This document shows, piece after piece, positions 36,701 to 47,238 of a stretch of 64,000 nt of DNA. Made by a program: the position numbers and the translations under genes. Within the stretch, counting starts at the first letter, position 1. Each line of letters starts with the position of its first letter. The notes below the pieces were generated by a model. That model ran no database searches. It saw only the letters and a list, made by a program, of their open reading frames with translations, and had not been told where the DNA came from. Origin of the DNA: an uncultured Bacteroidales bacterium (GTDB lineage Bacteria; Bacteroidota; Bacteroidia; Bacteroidales; UBA932); contig ONII01000001.1 of the NCBI GenBank assembly GCA_900317845.1, positions 1-64,000 on the forward strand, written 5' to 3'.

Positions 36701-37978
36701 ATGAAAGAGCCCAGCTATATTAGCGCCGCAGAAGCCGTACGCGCTGTCCGGAGCGGGGACCATGTCCACCTCTCAAGCATCGCCAGCGTGCCGCACATCC
36801 TCATCGAGGCCCTGTGCGGGCGCGCCGGGGAGCTCCGGGACGTGCACTTCCATCATTTCCATACGGAAGGGCCGGCGCCTTATGGATCGGCAGCGCTGCG
36901 TGAGTCCTTCCGGGACCAGGGCTTCTTCGTGGGTCCCAACCTGCGGGCAGCCGTACAGGCGGGTGTAGCAGACTATATTCCCACCAACCTCTTCGAGTCC
37001 CAGCTCATGTACCGCACGGGGGCGCTTCCCTGCGATGTGGCCATGGTGCAGGTGTCGGAACCGGTGGACGGAATGGTGTCCCTGGGCACCTCGGTGGACT
37101 GCTCCATCGCCGCGCTGGAGGTAGCCCGGGAGCGCATTGCCGTGGTGAATCCGGCGGTGCCGTTTGCCTATGGAGACCTCATCCCCCTGGAGCGGTTTAC
37201 GGCGCTGGTGAAGGACCATCGGCCCCTCATTACAAGCACGTACGCGCAGCCGTCGGAGACGGACCTGTCCATTGGCCGGCACTGCGCGGAGCTTATTCCG
37301 GACGGGGCTTGCCTGCAGATGGGTATCGGCGCCATGCCCAACGCCATCTGCGCCTGCCTGGGCGGGCACAAGCACCTGGGCCTGCACACGGAAATGTTCT
37401 CCGATGGGGCTCTGGCGCTTATCCGCAGCGGCGTCATCGACGGTACGTGCAAGGCCATCGACACGGGAAAAGTGGTGGCGTCGTTCCTCCTGGGTTCGCA
37501 GGCGGTGTACGACTTTATCCGCGAGAACCCGTCCGTCCTCATGCGCGACATCGCCTACACCAACGACCCGCGCGTCATTGCGCGCAACCCGGGCATGGTG
37601 TCCATCAATTCGGCCATCGAAATTGACCTGACGGGGCAGGTTTGTGCCGATTCTATCGGCCCCCGCATCTACTCCGGCACCGGCGGCCAGCTGGACTTTG
37701 TGCGTGGTGCCAAGCTCTCCAAGGGGGGCAAGGCCATCATCGCCCTGGCCTCCCGTACCCGTTCCGGCCAGCCCAAAATTGTGCCCCAGCTGCAGCCGGG
37801 AGCGGGTGTGGTTACCCCCCGTGCCGATGTCCAGTGGGTGGTCACCGAGTACGGCGCCGTGAACCTGTACGGAAAATCCCTGCAGGAGCGCGCCCGCCTA
37901 CTCATCTCCGTAGCCCATCCCCAGGACCGCGAGGCGCTTTCCCGCGCTGCCTATGAGCAGTTTGGACGTGATTGCTAA
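36701..37978 (+). CDS. Acetyl-CoA hydrolase / CoA-transferase family protein
   Basis: 425 residues. Both AcetylCoA_hydro domains are present: LQMGIGAMPNAICACLGGHKHLGLHTEMFSDG (spread over two conserved blocks) and the C-terminal VVTEYGAVNLYGKSLQERARLL. Resembles 4-hydroxybutyrate or acetate CoA-transferases used in fermentation; the substrate is not deducible. The last codons and stop (Arg-Asp-Cys-TAA) lie inside the left end of dispersed element copy 2. Confidence 0.88.
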   Translation: MKEPSYISAAEAVRAVRSGDHVHLSSIASVPHILIEALCGRAGELRDVHFHHFHTEGPAPYGSAALRESFRDQGFFVGPNLRAAVQAGVADYIPTNLFESQLMYRTGALPCDVAMVQVSEPVDGMVSLGTSVDCSIAALEVARERIAVVNPAVPFAYGDLIPLERFTALVKDHRPLITSTYAQPSETDLSIGRHCAELIPDGACLQMGIGAMPNAICACLGGHKHLGLHTEMFSDGALALIRSGVIDGTCKAIDTGKVVASFLLGSQAVYDFIRENPSVLMRDIAYTNDPRVIARNPGMVSINSAIEIDLTGQVCADSIGPRIYSGTGGQLDFVRGAKLSKGGKAIIALASRTRSGQPKIVPQLQPGAGVVTPRADVQWVVTEYGAVNLYGKSLQERARLLISVAHPQDREALSRAAYEQFGRDC

Positions 37979-38073
37979 CTCCCTGTAGCACAAATACTTA
38001 CAAAATAATCCTCGTTCTGTTTTTGAACGAGGATTTTCAGGAAGTGGCTGAGTGTCAGCGTGTTACCGATCAC
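37968..38073. repeat. Dispersed palindromic element, copy 2 (106 bp)
   Basis: Outer ends GTGATTGCTAAC (37968-37979) and TGTTACCGATCAC (38061-38073). Core AATCCTCGTTC, loop TGTTTTT, GAACGAGGATT (38007-38035). It fills the gap between two convergent genes. The TAA of its left end is the CoA-transferase stop; its right end is 2 bp from the HerA-like stop. Confidence 0.88.
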
Positions 38074-38075
38074 CA

Positions 38076-39713
38076 CTATTTAAGCAAATTGCCCAAAATA
38101 CTGCGGGTGAGTTCCTTAGTGACGGTGGTGGTGGCGCTCTTGGTGGCGCGTTTTACCATCTTGGAGCCGGTGGAGGTTTTGGAGGTGCTCTTCTTGCCGG
38201 TAACCTTGGAGGAAACGGCGTCTGCGGCAGCACCGGCCGCCACGCCCAACACGGCCGTGAGCACGCTCTTGAGCACTTTGGCGCCAATGCCGCTCCCCGC
38301 CTTCTTGGCTTTTTCCTTCTCTAGTTTTTCCTGCTCCTTGGCCGCACGGGCGGCCTCCTTGGCCTCCAGCGCGGCCTGCCGTTCTGCCTCTGCAGCGGCC
38401 TCAAGCTCCGCTTTCTGGCGCTCCGCCTCCTGGGTGGCGGCGGTAATCAGTTCATACGCGCTTTCGCGGTCCACGGGGTGGTCGTAGCGGCCGTACAGGC
38501 GGCTACGCTTGATCAAGTCGGTCCGCTGCTCCGGCGTAACGGCACCAATCTGGCTTAGCGGGAACAGGATTTTGGCCCGTTCCACCATGGCCGGCGTGCC
38601 CTTCACATCCAGGAAGGAGACCAGCGCCTCGCCGGTGCCCAGCTCCAGCAGCGTGTCGTAGGTCTTGAATGCAGGATTGGCGCGGAACGTATCCGCCGCC
38701 ACCTTCACGGCTTTCTGGTCCTGGGGAGAGTAGGCGCGCAGCGCGTGCTGCACGCGGTTCCCCAGCTGACCCAGAATATTGGCCGGAATGTCCGTCGGAC
38801 TCTGGGTGATGAACCAGATGCCCACGCCCTTGGAACGGATGAGGCGGATCACCTGCTCAATCTTGTCCGTGAGGGCCTTGGACGTACCCTCGAACAGCAT
38901 GTGGGCCTCGTCAAAGAAGAACACCAGCTTGGGCAGTTCCATCTCCCCTACCTCCGGCAGCGTGGCGTACAGCTCCGAGAGCAGCCACAGCAGGAACGTA
39001 GAGTACAGCTTGGGCTGCAGCATGAGTTTGTCGGCCGCCAGCACATTCATGATACCCTTGCCGCCCTCGCACTGCAGGAGGTCGTAGATGTCAAAGTCCG
39101 GCTCCCCGAAGAACTTGTCCGCGCCCTGGTTTTCCAGCTCCAGCAGCGCCCGCTGGATAGCCCCTACCGAGGCCGATGTCACATTGCCGTACTGGGTGGT
39201 GAAGTCCGCGGCGTTCTGCCCCACAAAATTGAGCATGGCGCGCAGGTCCTTTAAATCAATCAGCAGCAGCCCGTTGTCGTCCGCAATGCGGAAGACGATA
39301 TTCAGGACGCCCGTCTGCGTCTCATTGAGGTCCATCAGGCGCCCCAGCATCTGCGGTCCCATGCGGGAAATGGTGCTGCGCATGGGATGCCCCTGTTCCC
39401 CGAAAACATCGAAGAAACGCACAGGGCAGGCCTGGAACTGCGGGTCCTGGATGCCAAACTCCGGCAGGCGCTTCTCTATGAAGCCCGACAGCCGCCCGGC
39501 CTGGGAGATACCGCTCAGGTCCCCTTTCATATCGGCCATAAAACAAGGTACCCCGGCCTGGCAGAAGGTCTCTGCCAGCACCTGCAGCGTCACGGTTTTA
39601 CCCGTACCCGTGGCACCGGCAATGAGGCCGTGCCGGCACAGCATGTTACCGTTCAGGGAAATGGGTCCGTTCGGGGAATGGGCCACGTACAGCCCGCGTT
39701 CTTTATCCAGCAT
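38076..39713 (-). CDS. HerA-like ATPase (DUF853/YjgR family)
   Basis: 545 residues. Walker [13 protein letters not shown] near residue 35, Walker [14 protein letters not shown], and [28 protein letters not shown] characteristic of the DUF853 family (two adjacent conserved blocks). The C-terminus has a Glu/Ala/Lys coiled coil (about 430-475) and a Ser/Thr/Lys-rich tail. Cellular role of the family is unknown. Last gene of a minus-strand run. Confidence 0.9.
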   Translation of the reverse strand: MLDKERGLYVAHSPNGPISLNGNMLCRHGLIAGATGTGKTVTLQVLAETFCQAGVPCFMADMKGDLSGISQAGRLSGFIEKRLPEFGIQDPQFQACPVRFFDVFGEQGHPMRSTISRMGPQMLGRLMDLNETQTGVLNIVFRIADDNGLLLIDLKDLRAMLNFVGQNAADFTTQYGNVTSASVGAIQRALLELENQGADKFFGEPDFDIYDLLQCEGGKGIMNVLAADKLMLQPKLYSTFLLWLLSELYATLPEVGEMELPKLVFFFDEAHMLFEGTSKALTDKIEQVIRLIRSKGVGIWFITQSPTDIPANILGQLGNRVQHALRAYSPQDQKAVKVAADTFRANPAFKTYDTLLELGTGEALVSFLDVKGTPAMVERAKILFPLSQIGAVTPEQRTDLIKRSRLYGRYDHPVDRESAYELITAATQEAERQKAELEAAAEAERQAALEAKEAARAAKEQEKLEKEKAKKAGSGIGAKVLKSVLTAVLGVAAGAAADAVSSKVTGKKSTSKTSTGSKMVKRATKSATTTVTKELTRSILGNLLK

Positions 39714-39714
39714 A

Positions 39715-41172
39715 TTAGTTCTTATGTTTACGATGACTCAAACGATAGAAACCCGCTATGGCCAGCACAACGGAGGCCAGCACAATCCACGGCGTATATT
39801 CCTGCGGAACGCCAAAACCAATCTTGTCCACCAGAATAAATGTCACGCACACGGCCGTCATGAACAAGGCCGGAAGGAAGGTCACCAGGTACCACAGTTT
39901 CCCTTTCTCACGCACCAGGTAAGCAGTGGCCGTCCACAGCATAATGGCCGCCAGCGCCTGATTGGACCAGCCAAAATAGCGCCAAATGACGTTGAAACCA
40001 TTTACATCCTCGATATTGTACCACAGCAGCAGGGCCGATGCCGCAAACAGCGGAATGGCCAGCACCAGCCGGCTGTAGAGCTTTTTCTGGGGCAACTTCA
40101 CAAAGTCTGCGATGATGAGGCGCGCGCTGCGGAAAGCCGTATCACCGGAAGTGATGGGCGCAGCTACTACGCCCAGGACAGCCAGAATGCCGCCCACCAG
40201 GCCCAGCCAGCCCCGCGAAACCTTGGTAACCACTGCCGGCGCCGCAGCCGTAATGTCCGAGCCCACCTGCGCAGCCCCACCGTCAAAGAAGAACCAGGAG
40301 GCCACAGCCGCCCAAATCAGGGCCACAAAGCCCTCCGTAATCATGGCACCGTAAAAAATGGGCCGTCCCAACTTCTCATTGTCCATGCAACGAGCCATCA
40401 TGGGGCTCTGCGTAGCATGGAAGCCGGAAATGGCCCCACAGGCAATGGTAATGAACAGGCAGGGGAAAATGGGCTGGTTCTTGAGCCCCACCTTGTCCTG
40501 CCAGCCGCCCAGGCCGTCCCAAATCTCCGGCAAATGCGGCCATTTGATAAACAGGCACACCATGAGCGCCGCTGCCATAAAAAGCAGTGCAAAGGCAAAC
40601 ACGGGATACACCTTGCCGATGAGTTTGTCGATAGGCAACAGCGTTGCTACAATATAATAAAGGAAGATGATTCCCACCCACAGCATGACCGCGCCCCGGC
40701 TGCCGTCGCCTGCCATATCGCCCAAAATAAGCGCAGGGCTGTACACAAAGACAGTGCCCACCAGCGCCAGCAGGACAATCGAGAAAACGAGCATCACCAC
40801 CTTGGTGGTCTTGGACATATACTTACCCACCAGTTCCGGCACCCCCACGCCGCCGTTCCTGACGGACATCATGCCCACCATGTAGTCGTGCACGGCACCG
40901 GCGAAAATGCAGCCCAGCACAATCCACAGATAGCTGGCCGGGCCGAATTTAGCTCCCATGATGGCGCCGAAGATGGGCCCCGTGCCCGCAATGTTGAGGA
41001 ACTGCACCATGAACACCCGCCAGGAAGGCATACGGATAAAGTCTACGCCGTCCGCCTTGGTAAGGGCCGGGGTGGGCCGATTAGGATCCGGGCCGAACAT
41101 CCGGTCCACGAAGGCACCGTAAACGATGTAGCCCAGGATAAGGGCAAGAATGCTAAGTAAAAAGGAATACAT
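39715..41172 (-). CDS. cstA: Carbon starvation protein CstA (short form)
   Basis: 485 residues, about 14 transmembrane helices, versus about 700 in Escherichia coli. [47 protein letters not shown] and [16 protein letters not shown] are diagnostic. Peptide or pyruvate uptake has been shown for relatives. Adjacent genes are 1-3 bp away. Confidence 0.93.
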   Translation of the reverse strand: MYSFLLSILALILGYIVYGAFVDRMFGPDPNRPTPALTKADGVDFIRMPSWRVFMVQFLNIAGTGPIFGAIMGAKFGPASYLWIVLGCIFAGAVHDYMVGMMSVRNGGVGVPELVGKYMSKTTKVVMLVFSIVLLALVGTVFVYSPALILGDMAGDGSRGAVMLWVGIIFLYYIVATLLPIDKLIGKVYPVFAFALLFMAAALMVCLFIKWPHLPEIWDGLGGWQDKVGLKNQPIFPCLFITIACGAISGFHATQSPMMARCMDNEKLGRPIFYGAMITEGFVALIWAAVASWFFFDGGAAQVGSDITAAAPAVVTKVSRGWLGLVGGILAVLGVVAAPITSGDTAFRSARLIIADFVKLPQKKLYSRLVLAIPLFAASALLLWYNIEDVNGFNVIWRYFGWSNQALAAIMLWTATAYLVREKGKLWYLVTFLPALFMTAVCVTFILVDKIGFGVPQEYTPWIVLASVVLAIAGFYRLSHRKHKN

Positions 41173-41175
41173 AGA

Positions 41176-41706
41176 TTATTCAAAAAAACTGAAATGCACG
41201 CGGCCGTAGCAGCGTTCTTTCACAAACCGGGGATGACCGACAAAACTGTGCTCTCCCCCATGTTCCAAAATAAAATAGCGCTCCGAGTGCAGGATACCGG
41301 CAGCAAATACCAAATCCGGCAGGTTTTCCAGGCCTTCCAGCGCATACGGAGGGTCGGCAAACACAATGTCGAATTTTTCCCGGCAGATGGGAAGGAAGTC
41401 GAATACGTTGTCCCGCACCATGGTTACGTTGCCCAGCCCGAGCCGCTGCGCTTCCGTTTTGATGAACGAAGCATTCTCCCGGGCCATTTCCACACAGTAT
41501 ACACGTGCGGCACCACGGGAAGCAAATTCAAAAGCGATGGACCCGGTGCCCCCAAAAAGGTCCAGCACCTTCAGGTCCTGGAACTCATACTCGTTGTCCA
41601 GAATGTTAAACAGCCCCTCTTTGGCAAAGTCCGTAGTGGGACGGGCCTTGTAGCCAGCAGGCGGGGCAATGACCTTCCCCTTCAGTTTTCCGCCGATAAT
41701 CCTCAT
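41176..41706 (-). CDS. rsmD: 16S rRNA (guanine-966-N2)-methyltransferase
   Basis: 176 residues. MRIIGGKLKGKVI start, RPTTDFAKEGLFNIL, SAM loop VLDLFGGTGSIAFEFASRGA and catalytic DPPY in FADPPYALEGL. Overlaps the DUF3822 gene by 4 bp, a pairing usual in Bacteroidetes. Confidence 0.95.
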   Translation of the reverse strand: MRIIGGKLKGKVIAPPAGYKARPTTDFAKEGLFNILDNEYEFQDLKVLDLFGGTGSIAFEFASRGAARVYCVEMARENASFIKTEAQRLGLGNVTMVRDNVFDFLPICREKFDIVFADPPYALEGLENLPDLVFAAGILHSERYFILEHGGEHSFVGHPRFVKERCYGRVHFSFFE

Positions 41707-42395
41707 AGCTGCACCACCCCCTTGAAATAGCGGTACAAGGACATTTCCGCCTCCGGGTCCAGCGGGGTACGGAAACAGACGGTGGATACCTCCGGATTCA
41801 GTTGTAAACGCTTGAGGCTAAGGAAGATGAAGTATTCTGCCGTAGTAAAATCCGGAGCGGCGAACACATTGGCCAGGCACAGGCTCCGGCCCTGGGCAAT
41901 CACCAGGTGCAGCCAGCCGTCCGCCCACGACGCCACAATCTTGTTGTACTCCGACAAGGCTTCCAGTTGTCGCAGCAGGTAGTACATTTCCGGGAGCACA
42001 CGTACGGGCGTTCCGGAGGCGGGCAGCACGGTTTGGGCGATAACCCGGGACAGGGACTCCCCCATGGAGTTGGAATACACCAGCACCGCCGCAAGGGAAG
42101 GAACGTTCACCGACTCTACATAGTCCCCTTCCTCCAGAGCCGCCACTTCCGACAGGGCCGGGCGGGCCGCTCCGGGATTATAAAAACTATCCGGGACCAG
42201 GGCCACCTTGGGCGTAAGGAGGGAAATTTCCACCTCACTGTAGCGGCGCTGGAACTCCGGCGTGGTAAAGAGGCGCTCCGCCCCCATCCAGGGAGAGCGG
42301 TGCTCCACCTGTTCCGTACGGGTCTTAAAAGAATATCCACTCAAGGAAACTTGAATGGATATTCCTGCATATGGGGTATGCGTCTTCTGGTCCAT
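41703..42395 (-). CDS. DUF3822 family protein
   Basis: 230 residues, no signal peptide. Recognised from position before rsmD and from segments GISIQVSLSGYSF, VYSNSMGESL and the C-terminal FIFLSLKRLQLNP and MSLYRYFKGV. The fold is ASKHA-like by family description; function unknown. Confidence 0.8.
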   Translation of the reverse strand: MDQKTHTPYAGISIQVSLSGYSFKTRTEQVEHRSPWMGAERLFTTPEFQRRYSEVEISLLTPKVALVPDSFYNPGAARPALSEVAALEEGDYVESVNVPSLAAVLVYSNSMGESLSRVIAQTVLPASGTPVRVLPEMYYLLRQLEALSEYNKIVASWADGWLHLVIAQGRSLCLANVFAAPDFTTAEYFIFLSLKRLQLNPEVSTVCFRTPLDPEAEMSLYRYFKGVVQL

Positions 42396-42401
42396 AGAGG
42401 A

Positions 42402-43103
42402 CTATTCCCAGTTACCGGCGTTGTTGTTAGGAGCGGTTACGCTACCAACCTGCAAGCCTTCGTACTTGTTCTGGTCACGGCACTCTGCGTCCTTGTTGAT
42501 ACGGAGCTGGTTGTCCATACCCAGGCACAGGGCCTTGTAAGGCATGCGGGCCTCAAACAGGGGCACCTGAACACCGGAAACGGTTTTGATGGTGGACTCC
42601 ATTTGGGTGAGCTGTTTGCCGGAGAAAGGAATATAGTACAGGGAGTCGATGCAGAAATCCGGACGGCTGCGGAAGAGGGTATCCTTTACGGGAATTTCCG
42701 TAACGGTGGAGAACACCACCTTGGTACCGGCCGCATAGGCCTCCTGCAGTTTGGCAGTGATCTCTGCGGGTTTGAGCTTTTTGTTGGCCTTCTTGATGGC
42801 CTCCGTGTTGGCAACAGCGATAGAGTCATCGTTGGAGCCGATTTGCATCACGATGTCCATTTTGCCGGTTTCGTAGAAAATCTTGAGGGAGTCTACGCTG
42901 GGGCTGAAACGGCCGTTGACGCTCTTGAAGGCTACCTGCAGGGTGCGGATATCCTTAAGACGCTGGATAGCAACTTCTGAGCGGGCTTTGAGCTCCTGAT
43001 TGAACTTGACGGGCTTCTGGACACTCTTTACTGTGAGCCATACGAGCAGGCAGATAATGACAGCCAGAAGGATTTCGAGACCGATTTTTAAACCTTTGTT
43101 CAT
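42402..43103 (-). CDS. Conserved membrane-anchored protein, function unknown
   Basis: 233 residues. One N-terminal transmembrane helix (IGLEILLAVIICLLVWLTV), then a periplasmic part with a coiled-coil start (FNQELKARSEVAIQRLKDIRTLQVAF), an Ala/Lys-rich helix, and TEIPVKDTLF. I do not recognise a characterised family. First gene of the five-gene run to 38076. Confidence 0.8.
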   Translation of the reverse strand: MNKGLKIGLEILLAVIICLLVWLTVKSVQKPVKFNQELKARSEVAIQRLKDIRTLQVAFKSVNGRFSPSVDSLKIFYETGKMDIVMQIGSNDDSIAVANTEAIKKANKKLKPAEITAKLQEAYAAGTKVVFSTVTEIPVKDTLFRSRPDFCIDSLYYIPFSGKQLTQMESTIKTVSGVQVPLFEARMPYKALCLGMDNQLRINKDAECRDQNKYEGLQVGSVTAPNNNAGNWE

Positions 43104-43137
43104 TATTTTAGTGTTTTATAATTTTCCAAACTTCCGA

Positions 43138-43145
43138 CAAAGTTA
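43138..43145 (-). promoter_or_regulatory. -7 box TAACTTTG of the five-gene minus run
   Basis: Minus-strand exact match 34 nt before the ATG at 43103. Confidence 0.5.
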
Positions 43146-43178
43146 ACAAAATCATTTCTCAAAAGCAATAATCTTTTG

Positions 43179-43186
43179 TAAATTTG
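43179..43186 (+). promoter_or_regulatory. -7 box TAAATTTG of nrnA
   Basis: Exact match 9 nt before the ATG at 43196; a TTG at 43184 overlaps the box and is rejected. Confidence 0.5.
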
Positions 43187-43195
43187 CCGTTGCAA

Positions 43196-44245
43196 ATGAA
43201 TGTGCGCATGCAAGCAGTCAGTCAGGAAAACATCCGGGCCTTCCGGGAGGCCATACAGCAGTCTACACGGATTGCCGTGGTGGGGCATACCCACCCGGAC
43301 GGGGATGCGCTGGGTTCCTGCACGGCCCTGTCGCTCTGGCTTGCGGGCCGCGGCAAAGCGGTCTCCTGCATCTTTCCGGACACCCCGGCGGACAACCTCC
43401 TGTTCATCCTGTCGCCCAAGGTCAATTACCTGTATGGGGATGCCCACGCGGCCGCTGCCCGGAAAGCCCTGGAGGCGTGCGAGCTCCTCATCCAGCTGGA
43501 CTGCAACCAGTTCTCCCGCACGGAGGGGCTGGCCCCCTTCCTCGAGGCGTCGTCGGCCTGTAAAATCCTCATCGACCATCACCTGAATCCGGACCGGGAA
43601 AGCTTTGACATCGTTTTCTCCACGCCGGAAATTTCCAGCGCGTCGGAGCTCCTGTACTGGGTGCTGAAGGCGGCGGAAGGAGATACGCTCGGCCCTTTGG
43701 GCCTCGGTATGACAATTGGCACGGCGCTCATGGCGGGGATGACCACGGACACCAACAACTTTGCCAACTCCGTATTCCCTTCCACCTTCCGGATGGCCTC
43801 GGAGCTCATCGCCGCGGGAGTGAACCGCGACGCCCTGCTCCAGCAGCTGTACAGCAGCTACCGGGAAAACCGCGTGCGCCTGATGGGCTACATGCAGTAC
43901 GAGGGCCTCAAGGTGCTGCCGGAAGGCGCCGCCTACATGATCCTCACCCAAGAGATTATGACCCGCTTCGACCTTCGCGAGGGAGAATCGGAAGGCCTGG
44001 TGAATGTGCCGCTTTCCATTGGGGCGGTAAAGCTGAGCGTGCTCCTGAAGGAGGACGACGGCCATTTCCGCGTGTCGGTGCGCTCCAAGAAAGGGACGTC
44101 GGCCCAGCAGCTGGCGGCACGCTATTTCCATGGCGGCGGACACGAGAACGCCTCCGGCGGCAAGCTGTTCATCGGCCCGGACATTGCCAACGCCCAAGCG
44201 GCAGAGGCCTACGTGTTAAACGCCCTTAAAACCTTTCTTGGATGA
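43196..44245 (+). CDS. DHH phosphoesterase, NrnA-like
   Basis: 349 residues. N-terminal DHH domain (VVGHTHPDGDALGS, LIQLDCNQFSRTEG, ILIDHHLNP) and DHHA1 domain with ARYFHGGGHENASGG. Such proteins degrade nanoRNA and pAp or cyclic-di-AMP intermediates. An alternative ATG at 43208 is possible. Overlaps the next gene by 4 bp. Confidence 0.9.
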   Translation: MNVRMQAVSQENIRAFREAIQQSTRIAVVGHTHPDGDALGSCTALSLWLAGRGKAVSCIFPDTPADNLLFILSPKVNYLYGDAHAAAARKALEACELLIQLDCNQFSRTEGLAPFLEASSACKILIDHHLNPDRESFDIVFSTPEISSASELLYWVLKAAEGDTLGPLGLGMTIGTALMAGMTTDTNNFANSVFPSTFRMASELIAAGVNRDALLQQLYSSYRENRVRLMGYMQYEGLKVLPEGAAYMILTQEIMTRFDLREGESEGLVNVPLSIGAVKLSVLLKEDDGHFRVSVRSKKGTSAQQLAARYFHGGGHENASGGKLFIGPDIANAQAAEAYVLNALKTFLG

Positions 44246-44811
44246 AGCGCAGCACCCTCATACTGAGCTGTTTGCTTGCCTTGGGGCTGGCAGCTTCCTG
44301 CGTAAAGCAGTCGCTGCAGAGCACCTACGACAAACAAACCTCCTACATTGACAATTTTGTCGCCACCCAGATGAAGGCAGACTCCACTGCAACGCTGGTG
44401 CGCAACGGCGGCAGCTACAGGCTCACCCTTGCAGACACCCTGGACCGCGTGTTCGGGGAACGCGATTCCCTGAAAGAGGGGCAGCGCGTGTCGCTCTGGT
44501 ACGCCTGCTTCACCCTCACCGGCAACAGCATCGCCACCTCCAACCTGGTAGCCACCAACGTGCGGGAGGTAGCGGAAATGGCCAAATGGAAGCTGGCCGA
44601 CAGCACCAATATTTTCCATCTGGACACCATCCGGGCAGATAAAAGCCTGGTGGAGGGCCTGTACAAGGGCATCCAGGGGGTCCAGCAGTTCGACCACGGC
44701 TATATCCTATTCACGGGCGAATATGGCTTTGGCAACATGGCGCGGGGCACGATTCCTGCAAGAAGCGCCCTGGTTTACCAATTTATAATTGATGAAATTT
44801 TAGATGACTGA
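44242..44811 (+). CDS. FKBP-like lipoprotein
   Basis: 189 residues. Lipoprotein signal with LAASC lipobox. The C-terminal half (VEGLYKGIQGVQQFDHGYILFTGEYGFGN, then AFVY-like closing strand) resembles an FKBP fold but lacks several canonical active-site aromatics, so isomerase activity is doubtful. First of two related genes in an operon with nrnA. Confidence 0.75.
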   Translation: MKRSTLILSCLLALGLAASCVKQSLQSTYDKQTSYIDNFVATQMKADSTATLVRNGGSYRLTLADTLDRVFGERDSLKEGQRVSLWYACFTLTGNSIATSNLVATNVREVAEMAKWKLADSTNIFHLDTIRADKSLVEGLYKGIQGVQQFDHGYILFTGEYGFGNMARGTIPARSALVYQFIIDEILDD

Positions 44812-44812
44812 T

Positions 44813-45841
44813 ATGAGAAGACTCCTCCCTATGGCCGCCGTGCTGTGCCTGGTAGCCGCCGGCTGCGCCAAGGAATCCACCTGGAATACCGGACAGAAAG
44901 CCAGGGAATACCTGACCATGTACATGGATAAGTACTACCCGAATGTGGAGCCCGACGAAAACGGCCTGTACATCCTGGAAGACGAAGAAGGCGACGGAAA
45001 ACTCTGGGACCCGGATTCCACCCATATTTATGCCGAATACACCATCCGCACCCTGGACGGCTCCATCAGCAGCTCCACGGACGTGGATATTGCCCAGCAA
45101 CTGGGCACCTACGAAAGCAGCAATTACTATGGTCCCCGCTTCATGGCACAGGGCAGCGGCAGCAGCTTTGTGGGCGTAGATATGCTCCTGGAAGGCATGA
45201 GGGAGGGCGGCAGGCGCAAGGCCGTCATCCCCGCCTGGCTCCTCAACACCAGCCGTCTGAGCTCCCTGGAGGCCTACATCAATGCCTGCACAACGGAGTC
45301 CCACCTGGTGTACGACATCACCTACCATGGACAAACAGGCAATATCGACCATTTTGAGATTGACAGCCTGGAGCGCTATGTCCTTAACGAGTTCGGCGTG
45401 AACCGCGAGGAGAGCACAACCTTTGTGGAGAATGGCGTAGAAGGCACCTTCTACTTTTTCTCAGATACCACGGAATTTGCCGGAACGCGCCACTTCCCGG
45501 CCGATACCACCCTCAAAATCCGCTATACGGGCTATCTCCTGAACGGACAGGCCTTTGACACCACGGAAGAAAGAATCGCCAAAGACCACAATATCTTTTA
45601 CGTTTCCGGAAAAAGCTACCAGCCGGTGTCCGTTACCATGGCCTCCACGTATTCCAACATCAAGATGGGCTCCTCTACGCTTATATCCGGCTTCCAGGGC
45701 GGCCTGAGCATGATGCACTTCCTGGGCCAGAAAGCCACCTTCCTGTTCACCTCCACCCTGGGATATTCCGGCACCGGTAGCGGTTCGGCCATTCCTCCCT
45801 ACTCCCCGCTCATGTTTGAAGTGGAGATTGTGAAAGAATGA
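44813..45841 (+). CDS. Lipoprotein with tandem FKBP-type domains
   Basis: 342 residues from ATG 44813, which gives a proper basic n-region; ATG 44804 is an alternative. Lipobox VAAGC. Two FKBP-like units: about 60-170 (THIYAEYTIRTLDG...) and about 220-340 (LKIRYTGYLLNGQAFDTTEE, ending FEVEIVKE). Probably a periplasmic or outer-membrane peptidyl-prolyl isomerase or chaperone. Overlaps the MATE gene by ATGA. Confidence 0.85.
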   Translation: MRRLLPMAAVLCLVAAGCAKESTWNTGQKAREYLTMYMDKYYPNVEPDENGLYILEDEEGDGKLWDPDSTHIYAEYTIRTLDGSISSSTDVDIAQQLGTYESSNYYGPRFMAQGSGSSFVGVDMLLEGMREGGRRKAVIPAWLLNTSRLSSLEAYINACTTESHLVYDITYHGQTGNIDHFEIDSLERYVLNEFGVNREESTTFVENGVEGTFYFFSDTTEFAGTRHFPADTTLKIRYTGYLLNGQAFDTTEERIAKDHNIFYVSGKSYQPVSVTMASTYSNIKMGSSTLISGFQGGLSMMHFLGQKATFLFTSTLGYSGTGSGSAIPPYSPLMFEVEIVKE

Positions 45842-47238
45842 GCACAGGAGCCGTCCCCACAGAACTGGGCACCAAGCCCATCAACGCGCTGATTCGCCAA
45901 TACGCGGTCCCCGGCATCATTGCCATGACCGCGTCTTCGCTGTATAATATGGTGGACAGCGTGTACATCGGCCATATTGCCGATGTCGGGTCGCTGAGCA
46001 TTGCGGGACTCGCCGTCACCTTCCCCCTGATGAACATTTCCACCGCGTTCGGTACGCTGGTGGGCGTAGGAGCCGCCACCATGATTTCGGTCCTGCTGGG
46101 CCAGAAAAACTACAAGGTGGCCGGCAAGGTGCTCTGCAACGACATCAGCCTCAACCTCATCACGGGCATCGTCTTCACCGCCGTGATGCTGCTGTGGATG
46201 GACCCCATCCTCCGCTTTTTCGGGGCCTCGGACGCCACCCTTCCCTTTGCCCGTAACTACATGACCATCATTGCCCTGGGCAATGCCGTCACGCACCTGT
46301 ATTTTGGCCTCAACGCCATTATCCGCTCGTCCGGCAACCCACGGCTGGCCATGGGGCTCACCCTGTTTACGGTAACGTCCAACGCCATTCTGGACCCCAT
46401 CTTCATCTTCACGCTGGACATGGGTATCCAGGGCGCGGCGCTGGCCACCGTCCTGTGCCAGTGCATGGCGCTGGGCTATACGCTCTGGTATTTCATGAAC
46501 CCAAACCGTTTCCTGCATCTGCCCCGCTCCCTGAAGATGTTCCGGGTGGACTGGAAAATCGCCAAGGACTCCCTGGCCATTGGCATGGGGCCGTTCCTGA
46601 TGAACCTGGCCAGCTGTATTGTGGTGCTGTTCATCAACCAGCAGCTGGTAAAATGGGGCGGTGACCTGGCCATTGGCGCATACGGCATCGTGAACCGCAT
46701 CACGTTCCTGTTCATCATGGTGGTGATGGGCCTGAACCAGGGCATGCAGCCCATCGCGGGATACAATTACGGCGCCCGGCAGTACAGCCGCCTGCGGGAA
46801 GTGTACCTCAAAACCGCCGGCTGGGCCACGCTGGTAATGGTCATCGGCTTTATTTTCTCCGTTTTCCTGGCCCGGCCCATGGCGCGCATCTTTACCTCGG
46901 ACCCGGTGCTCATCCAAAAGGCGGCGCACGGGCTGCGCATCATGAACATCGTCTTCCCCATCGTGGGCTTCCAGATGGTCACCACCAACCTGTTCCAGTG
47001 CCTGGGCATGGTGAACAAGTCCGTTTTCCTTTCCCTGTCGCGGCAGCTGCTCTTCCTGCTGCCGTGCATTTACGTACTGCCGGCGCTCCTGGAATCCGAG
47101 AGCGGCGTCTGGCTCAGTTTCCCCATCTCGGACACCATATCGGCCATTATCACCTTCCTCATGGGCTGGAGCCTCCTCCGTAAGCTGAATAAGCTCAAGG
47201 ACGGGGACGATCCAGCTATACTAGGCAGTAAGATTTGA
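45838..47238 (+). CDS. MATE-family efflux transporter
   Basis: 466 residues, twelve predicted transmembrane helices. N-terminal IRQYAVPGIIAMTASSLYNMVDSVYIG, GNPRLAMGLTLFTVTSNAILDP and NQGMQPIAGYNYGA are typical of the MATE_like family. Exports cations or drugs; substrate unknown. The stop codon lies at the edge of a TGTCAT repeat (47237-47264). Confidence 0.93.
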   Translation: MSTGAVPTELGTKPINALIRQYAVPGIIAMTASSLYNMVDSVYIGHIADVGSLSIAGLAVTFPLMNISTAFGTLVGVGAATMISVLLGQKNYKVAGKVLCNDISLNLITGIVFTAVMLLWMDPILRFFGASDATLPFARNYMTIIALGNAVTHLYFGLNAIIRSSGNPRLAMGLTLFTVTSNAILDPIFIFTLDMGIQGAALATVLCQCMALGYTLWYFMNPNRFLHLPRSLKMFRVDWKIAKDSLAIGMGPFLMNLASCIVVLFINQQLVKWGGDLAIGAYGIVNRITFLFIMVVMGLNQGMQPIAGYNYGARQYSRLREVYLKTAGWATLVMVIGFIFSVFLARPMARIFTSDPVLIQKAAHGLRIMNIVFPIVGFQMVTTNLFQCLGMVNKSVFLSLSRQLLFLLPCIYVLPALLESESGVWLSFPISDTISAIITFLMGWSLLRKLNKLKDGDDPAILGSKI

